From contig DBEA01000012.1 in NCBI GenBank assembly GCA_002293845.1, positions 1 through 7,376 of the forward strand: 7,376 nt of DNA, read 5' to 3'. The notes below the pieces were generated by a model. That model worked only from the letters and a program-made list of their open reading frames with translations. It was not told the DNA's origin and made no database searches. Position numbers and translations under genes: made by a program. Of the stretch, positions 4,067 through 7,376 are shown in pieces (the stretch's first letter is position 1; each line of letters begins with the position of its first letter). This DNA comes from Patescibacteria group bacterium UBA918. GTDB taxonomy: Bacteria > Patescibacteriota > Minisyncoccia > Phycocordibacterales > UBA918.

Positions 4067-4886
4067 GTGCCATCGCCCCATAGAGGCCGGAGTCGTCCTT
4101 GAGCGAGGCGGCTTTGATGTCGGGCACTTCCATATCTTCGCCGAGGACGAGAGCCGTGTGCCGGCGGATGTTTTCGATCGGGATCTTTGGGTCGCCGGTG
4201 ATCATGGAGCCACCGAGCACGATGGTGTCGGGCGACCAGTAGTAGATGGTGTTTCGAAGTCCATGCGCCAAGTAGTTGGCTAGTTGGTCCCAAAGAGCGT
4301 CGTCTTGGTCGATGTCGTATGGCTTCATGCCGGTACGTTCTTCGATGGCCGCGCCGGAAACCAGGTTCTCCAATGTAGGTAGGATATCCTCGCCTAAAAT
4401 GGTGCGGTCGATGTCGAGCACCTGCTTACCTGGTTCAAAGCCGAGGTGGTAGCTGTCGATGGAGCCGTTCTCGATCTTGGCGCCGCCGACGCCGGTCGAG
4501 ATGGTGTGGTAGACCATGATCTTAGCGCCCTTCCCTGCCCCGAAGTGGGCCTCGCCTAGTCCGGCCAAGGCGGCGTCGTTCTCGATGATGACCTTGGTGT
4601 CGAGTTTCTTCGCCAAAGTTTCCTTAAGTGGCTCTTCCACCCAGCGCTCCAAGACCAGGTCATGGGCGATCATTCCCCGATCCTCGGAAAGCATGCCCCG
4701 CACGGCTCCGGCCGCTCCGCGGATGTCCTTGTCGGTCAACTTCCCGACGGCCTCGACTATCTTCTCGATGCCTTCCTTGAAATTCATCGGCGTCGTGAAG
4801 CGGATGGGCTTATCGAAGCTTTTTAGATCTTCCGAGACGGCCACTCTGGTGGTGGTGCCGCCGATGTCGAATAGGACGTAGCTCAT
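4047..4886 (-). CDS. ROK-family protein (sugar kinase-like), lacking zinc site
   Basis: The 279-aa product has the actin/hexokinase fold of ROK proteins. The N-terminal phosphate-1 loop is LFDIGGTTTR (5-14), followed by IENDAALAGLGEAHFGAG (101-118) with the candidate catalytic base Asp104. HTISTGVGGAKIENG (127-141) is the phosphate-2 loop, and IVLGGSMI (222-229) is the adenosine-side glycine motif. In typical ROK kinases an E-x-G-H motif and a C-x-C-G-x-x-G-C cluster bind zinc. Here the equivalent reads FEPGKQ (150-155), so His is replaced by Lys, and the Cys cluster is absent. This shortens the protein and makes sugar specificity unpredictable. It probably phosphorylates a hexose or amino sugar using ATP in the cytoplasm, or has become a sugar sensor; there is no DNA-binding domain. 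No clear Shine-Dalgarno precedes the ATG. Its 3' end overlaps the tRNA-like fragment. Confidence 0.82.
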   Translation of the reverse strand: MSYVLFDIGGTTTRVAVSEDLKSFDKPIRFTTPMNFKEGIEKIVEAVGKLTDKDIRGAAGAVRGMLSEDRGMIAHDLVLERWVEEPLKETLAKKLDTKVIIENDAALAGLGEAHFGAGKGAKIMVYHTISTGVGGAKIENGSIDSYHLGFEPGKQVLDIDRTILGEDILPTLENLVSGAAIEERTGMKPYDIDQDDALWDQLANYLAHGLRNTIYYWSPDTIVLGGSMITGDPKIPIENIRRHTALVLGEDMEVPDIKAASLKDDSGLYGAMALLASKD

Positions 4887-4928
4887 AGTTTAGTGAATAG
4901 AGAGTAGTAAGTAGAAAGTAGTATAACA

Positions 4929-4951
4929 GCGCGGCGGCGCAGTCGCCGCGC
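4929..4951. repeat. GC-rich hairpin between retropepsin-like and ROK genes
   Basis: GCGCGGCG (4929-4936) and CGCCGCGC (4944-4951) form an 8-bp stem with a 7-nt loop, directly after the stop of the protease gene. On the minus strand it is followed by TGTTATACTACTTTC rather than a clean T-run, so it is at most a leaky terminator or an mRNA 3'-end hairpin for the upstream cluster. The TATACT at 4920-4925 could be a -10 for the ROK gene, but no -35 is seen. Confidence 0.5.
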
Positions 4952-4952
4952 C

Positions 4953-5357
4953 TTATTTCGCTTTAGGTTTAATTTCGATGTCCTTCGAAGCGTGGTCAAA
5001 AGTCACTTTGAAAAACTCAAAAAAACCCTTTTGCCCCACCAGTCCGTATGGCATACTTCGTCCAGAAACCGCCGGCATAAAACCAGCTTCAATATCATAC
5101 TCCCACCCACCCACCACCAGAGTTATCGGATGCAGGTAGTATACGGATACTTTACCACCGACACCGAACACTTCGCGAGGCTTGCCTTTCTCGATGTCCA
5201 ATCCTATCGCCTCCCCGATATCGGCATGAAAGAGACAGAGATCAGCACCTGAATCGACCAACACCTCGTACCCAATGCGAATACGGTCATTTTTTAAGAA
5301 GACGGGGATTACTGGACGAAATGTGTCTTTGCCATATTTCGCATACTTGAATTTCAT
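4953..5357 (-). CDS. Retropepsin-like aspartic protease (clan AA)
   Basis: From the ATG at 5357 the product is 134 aa, the size of single-domain retropepsin-like proteases that work as homodimers. It shows the active-site motif LVDSGADLCLF (33-43) with Asp35-Ser36-Gly37 in place of D-T-G, then FGVGGKV (64-70) as the flap-side turn. PYGLVGQKGFFEFFKVTFD (103-121) corresponds to the conserved hydrophobic-hydrophobic-Gly strand that supports the active-site loop. No signal peptide or membrane anchor is visible, so a cytoplasmic protease is expected; the substrate is unknown. A TTG ten codons upstream is a possible alternative start but would overlap the preceding gene. There is no clear Shine-Dalgarno, and the ATG lies 10 nt after the stop of the DUF5678-like gene, consistent with translational coupling. 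It is the last gene of the cluster. Confidence 0.78.
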   Translation of the reverse strand: MKFKYAKYGKDTFRPVIPVFLKNDRIRIGYEVLVDSGADLCLFHADIGEAIGLDIEKGKPREVFGVGGKVSVYYLHPITLVVGGWEYDIEAGFMPAVSGRSMPYGLVGQKGFFEFFKVTFDHASKDIEIKPKAK

Positions 5358-5367
5358 AGACAGCGAG

Positions 5368-5556
5368 CTAGCCCACGAAAGCCTCAAGATTATCGGGGAC
5401 TAAAGTCAGTAATATTTCTTCCGTGGACTTACCTTTTGCCGACTTAATCGCGGCTTTCACTGTGGGACCGTGTCCGACGACCGTCTCCTCGTCATCAGCT
5501 AGCGCGACCCATTGTCCTTTATACTTTTTGTATAGTTTTGTCCAGTCTTTTGCCAT
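5368..5556 (-). CDS. DUF5678-like small protein
   Basis: This 62-aa protein reads WTKLYKKYKGQWVALADDEE (5-24), then a short V-V-G-H-G turn (27-30), a Lys/Ala helix (33-44), and an I-L-L-T-L-V-P strand (48-54). This is the pattern of the DUF5678 family: a W-x-x-L-Y/x-x-Y-x-G-x-W-V-A hairpin, an H-G turn, and a closing V-P. Its function is not known. In several genomes such proteins sit beside small retropepsin-like proteases, as here; that is a recollection of context, not a search. The link suggests a partner, substrate-adaptor or inhibitor of the protease. It starts 18 nt after the stop of the SIS-domain gene. An extended -10 (TGT-GATAAT, 5573-5565) ends 8 nt before its ATG, so it may also have its own leaderless transcript. 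Confidence 0.75.
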   Translation of the reverse strand: MAKDWTKLYKKYKGQWVALADDEETVVGHGPTVKAAIKSAKGKSTEEILLTLVPDNLEAFVG

Positions 5557-5564
5557 AAATCCAT

Positions 5565-5573
5565 ATTATCACA
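5565..5573 (-). promoter_or_regulatory. Possible internal leaderless promoter for the DUF5678/protease pair
   Basis: On the minus strand TGT-GATAAT ends 8 nt before the ATG at 5556. No -35 is visible. The geometry matches the other near-leaderless promoters in this window (ahead of 3560 and 7286). It would allow the pair to be expressed apart from the LOG and SIS-domain genes. Confidence 0.35.
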
Positions 5574-5574
5574 A

Positions 5575-6492
5575 TTAATCGACTATCACCGGGATGTCCG
5601 AGTTAAAGACGGCCGAGGCTTCTTGGCAGTAGCGAGTGATGTTGTCTTTGAAGTATGGCGGCTTTGATCGTTGAATCAGACCGACCAGATAATAAGTGGT
5701 GGCGAGAGCGCCGCCGTAACCGTCTGGTAGGGACAGACGAAGTTCGTTTTCTATGCCAAGCGAGCGCTCGGTCATATTGACGAATAGTTCCCCAGGGTCC
5801 CTGACTACCGATTTGGCATGCTTGAATTCTTCGGCGGTGAAGAATCGCCCGGGGACCTTGATACCGAAGAGTTCGTCGAACTTAGTTCTGAGCATATAGC
5901 GCAATTCTCCACGATCGCTAGGCAGGACGAAAGTGAAGCCGACGCTCGCAGAAAGCGTCGGCAGTAGGTCCGATGTCGATATATGGGTGTCGATGAAAGC
6001 GCGAATCGCTCGCGGATCTTCCTTGGTCTTTGCCAGGATCATGCCGAGATAGGTCGAGGTGTTGTAAGTATAAGGTTCGCGGTTTTTCGGAAACACCAGC
6101 ACCTTGTCGTCATCGAAAAATTCCCGCGCCGGCGCCGCCTCATTGCAGGTGAAAAGCCAGGCAGGTATATTCTGATTTTTTAGCGTCTTCGCTATTTCTA
6201 TCGCATGCTTCGATCCCGAGGCCGATACTACGACCGCTCCATCGATCTCGGGCACTGTGGCTAGCTGGTCCTCGAAGGAAGACTCATCAGCGAACACGGC
6301 GTCAGTGTCGCCAAAGACTATCCGCCCGGCGTATTCGGCGTTGGCGCTACCGACAACGAGGGGTCGTTTTAAGGGAATTTCGATCTTCGGCAGTTTAGCA
6401 ACGGAAAATAGCTCGAGTGCGCCTGCCACGACCGTGTCGAGATCAGGCAGGTCGTCTTTGTTGAAAGTCTTAAGCGTTTCGATGGCTGACAT
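5575..6492 (-). CDS. SIS-domain phosphosugar-binding/isomerase-like protein
   Basis: The 305-aa product looks like a sugar isomerase (SIS) protein. An N-terminal helix region precedes RPLVVGSANAEYAGRI (43-58), where SIS domains bind the sugar phosphate. VVVSASGSKHAIEIAKTL (87-104) is the S-x-S-G-x-S-like signature with helix. LFTCNEAAPA (113-122) and FPKNREPYTYNTSTYLG (134-150) resemble the conserved strand and the E-P-x-x-x-x-T segment. The second half (about 165-305) has no obvious second copy of these motifs but ends in a helical region with EEFKHAK (221-227), placed like the lid of SIS isomerases. A cytoplasmic aldose/ketose phosphate isomerase or phosphosugar-binding role is likely; the substrate cannot be told. 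Its ATG is 5 nt after the stop of the LOG gene and lacks its own Shine-Dalgarno, so translation is probably coupled. A zinc-less ROK protein lies nearby downstream, which hints at shared sugar metabolism. Confidence 0.72.
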   Translation of the reverse strand: MSAIETLKTFNKDDLPDLDTVVAGALELFSVAKLPKIEIPLKRPLVVGSANAEYAGRIVFGDTDAVFADESSFEDQLATVPEIDGAVVVSASGSKHAIEIAKTLKNQNIPAWLFTCNEAAPAREFFDDDKVLVFPKNREPYTYNTSTYLGMILAKTKEDPRAIRAFIDTHISTSDLLPTLSASVGFTFVLPSDRGELRYMLRTKFDELFGIKVPGRFFTAEEFKHAKSVVRDPGELFVNMTERSLGIENELRLSLPDGYGGALATTYYLVGLIQRSKPPYFKDNITRYCQEASAVFNSDIPVIVD

Positions 6493-6497
6493 GGGTT

Positions 6498-7286
6498 TTA
6501 GAGCGCACTTTCGTCCGCTTTAGGCAAGGAGCGGCGCAATTTGCGCTTGGTCGGGCGAAAGTTGCAGGATGTCGATAGATGTTTGAGGATGAACTTCTCG
6601 GCCTCGTCAACTCCGTCGACGACGGTGAATAATTCCAGGTCTTCCGGGCTGATGGTCTTATGCTTTTTAGCCAGATCGTTTTTCATCCAGTCCAAAAGCG
6701 GCGCCCAGAATTCTTTGCCGTAGAGCGCGACCGGCACGCGCGTGATCTTTTTAGTCTGGATCAGAGTGGCGATCTCGAAGAGTTCGTCGAGCGTGCCGAG
6801 GCCTCCCGGGAAATAGATGTAGGCCTCCGAAGCGTAGGCGAGCATCACCTTGCGAGCGAAAAAGTGGTCAAAGGTTTGCGATTCGGTGGTGTAGGGATTC
6901 AGACGTTGTTCTTCGGGGAGGCGGATATTGAGACCTACCGAAGCCCCGCCGACCTTGAAGGCGCCGACGTTGCTGGCCTCCATGATGCCGCCGCCTCCGC
7001 CCGTCACCACGGCCAGGCCGGTCTCGGCCAACCGCGAAGCTAACTCCTCAGCTTCGTCGTAGTACTTATCGCCGGGTTTGAGGCGCGCGCTACCCCAGAA
7101 GGTGATCGCTGGACCGAGCTTTCGAAGCAAGTTGAAGCCGTTGACGAACTCCGACATGATGCTGAAAAGCCGCCAACTTTGGTCAGAGGGACGCAACAGC
7201 TCGGTGGTGAGACGGCATGTTAGTTGCTCGTCGCCTTTCGCAGCTACTTTCTGCTTTTTGTTTCGGCCGAAAAGTTTCTCGATCAT
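6498..7286 (-). CDS. LOG family protein (nucleoside 5'-monophosphate phosphoribohydrolase-like)
   Basis: The 262-aa product carries the LOG/lysine-decarboxylase-like Rossmann domain. ITFWGSARLKPGDKYY (61-76) is the first strand, VVTGGGGGIMEASNVGA (93-109) the glycine loop, FFARKVMLAYASEAYIYFPGGLGTLDELFE (142-171) the defining R-K ... P-G-G-x-G-T-x-x-E motif with Glu168 and Arg145, and TRVPVALYG (182-190) a late strand. LOG proteins hydrolyse nucleoside monophosphates, known best for cytokinin nucleotides, to a free base and ribose 5-phosphate. In bacteria the natural substrate is usually unproven; they are often misnamed lysine decarboxylases. An N-terminal basic tail and a C-terminal Lys/Arg tail extend beyond the domain. 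It is cytoplasmic and the first gene of the four-gene cluster. The start is fixed by a promoter whose -10 ends 8 nt upstream, giving an almost leaderless mRNA (AGGGA directly before ATG). Confidence 0.88.
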   Translation of the reverse strand: MIEKLFGRNKKQKVAAKGDEQLTCRLTTELLRPSDQSWRLFSIMSEFVNGFNLLRKLGPAITFWGSARLKPGDKYYDEAEELASRLAETGLAVVTGGGGGIMEASNVGAFKVGGASVGLNIRLPEEQRLNPYTTESQTFDHFFARKVMLAYASEAYIYFPGGLGTLDELFEIATLIQTKKITRVPVALYGKEFWAPLLDWMKNDLAKKHKTISPEDLELFTVVDGVDEAEKFILKHLSTSCNFRPTKRKLRRSLPKADESAL

Positions 7287-7294
7287 TCCCTATC

Positions 7295-7323
7295 AGTATA
7301 CGAGCTTAAGCGATGGTTGTCAG
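7295..7323 (-). promoter_or_regulatory. Promoter of the LOG-SIS-DUF5678-protease cluster
   Basis: On the minus strand CTGACA (7318-7323), one base from TTGACA, is followed after 17 nt by TATACT (7295-7300). The -10 ends 8 nt before the ATG at 7286, so transcription would start 0-3 nt upstream of the codon. Nothing else is recognised between here and the window end. Confidence 0.7.
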
Positions 7324-7376
7324 TCGCTGGATGTTGGTAGCTCTGAGTAGCAGGTAGAAGCGAACACATGGCGGGA

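Noticed and set aside
4021..4110. Complete functional tRNA gene on the minus strand
   Set aside because: No D-arm or 5' acceptor complement is present, the T-stem is badly paired, and the upstream part is kinase coding sequence.
4895..4925. AGTAGTAAGTAGAAAGTAGT low-complexity stretch as a tandem repeat element
   Set aside because: Only short irregular GTAG/AGTA units; probably an ordinary purine-rich spacer between genes.
6660..7043. 127-aa plus-strand frame across the LOG gene
   Set aside because: It is antisense to the LOG motif region and is open only because of the GC-rich third positions of the real gene.
7078..7350. 90-aa plus-strand frame over the LOG 5' end and promoter
   Set aside because: It runs through the well-formed minus-strand promoter and start of the LOG gene and shows no protein-family feature.
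1..7376. Alternative genetic code (TGA as Gly or Trp)
   Set aside because: The BtpA-like gene ends at a TGA right before its terminator, and no convincing gene contains an in-frame TGA.

Overview
The window looks like chromosome of an uncultured bacterium of the Candidate Phyla Radiation (Patescibacteria, Parcubacteria-like). This is an inference from gene content: a lytic transglycosylase with the CES-x-F ... KPWN-x-S layout, a zinc-site-less ROK protein, an SIS-type protein, a LOG protein, and a DUF5678/retropepsin pair, all small and tightly packed. Translation uses the standard bacterial code: TGA is a real stop (end of the BtpA-like gene), which argues against TGA-recoding groups such as Gracilibacteria. 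Several genes have a -10 box ending only about 8-9 nt before the ATG, so leaderless mRNAs are probably common, while others (the BtpA-like gene and the 99-aa orphan) carry a clear GGAGG.

Layout. 1-441 (-): 5' part of a gene with a C-terminal H-x-G ... S-x-G-C motif like L,D-transpeptidases/DUF5675, cut by the window edge. 442-600: divergent promoter region. 601-990 (+): DoxX-family membrane protein. A bidirectional terminator at 1155-1188 separates it from 1198-1629 (-), a secreted lytic transglycosylase. Upstream of that gene, 1630-1998 holds no protein gene. It holds an elaborate nested inverted repeat (1702-1840) preceded on the minus strand by a good extended -10 promoter, which is a candidate structured leader or ncRNA. 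1999-2691 (-): BtpA-like TIM barrel with its own promoter, SD and terminator.

2692-4046 is the accessory-looking part. A 30-bp perfect direct repeat (2855-2884 and 3586-3615), itself made of two small inverted repeats, brackets a single AT-rich gene (2889-3560, -) whose product shows an H-G-T ... Y ... E pattern like ADP-ribosyltransferases. A 99-aa orphan (3665-3964, +) diverges from it and ends in a terminator. Just beyond lies a 3'-half tRNA-Arg-like fragment (4021-4066, -) that overlaps the last codons of the next gene. A 41-bp palindrome (2797-2837) lies on the other side.

4047-4886 (-): ROK-family protein. 4953-7286 (-): a four-gene cluster, transcribed in the order LOG-family protein, SIS-domain protein, DUF5678 protein, retropepsin-like protease. 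It has short intergenic gaps and a good promoter at 7295-7323 that would give an almost leaderless transcript.

The most interesting parts are the direct-repeat-flanked ART-like cassette with its divergent partner, and the nested-hairpin RNA element in front of the lytic transglycosylase. All functional names rest on motif reading by eye; no database search was run.
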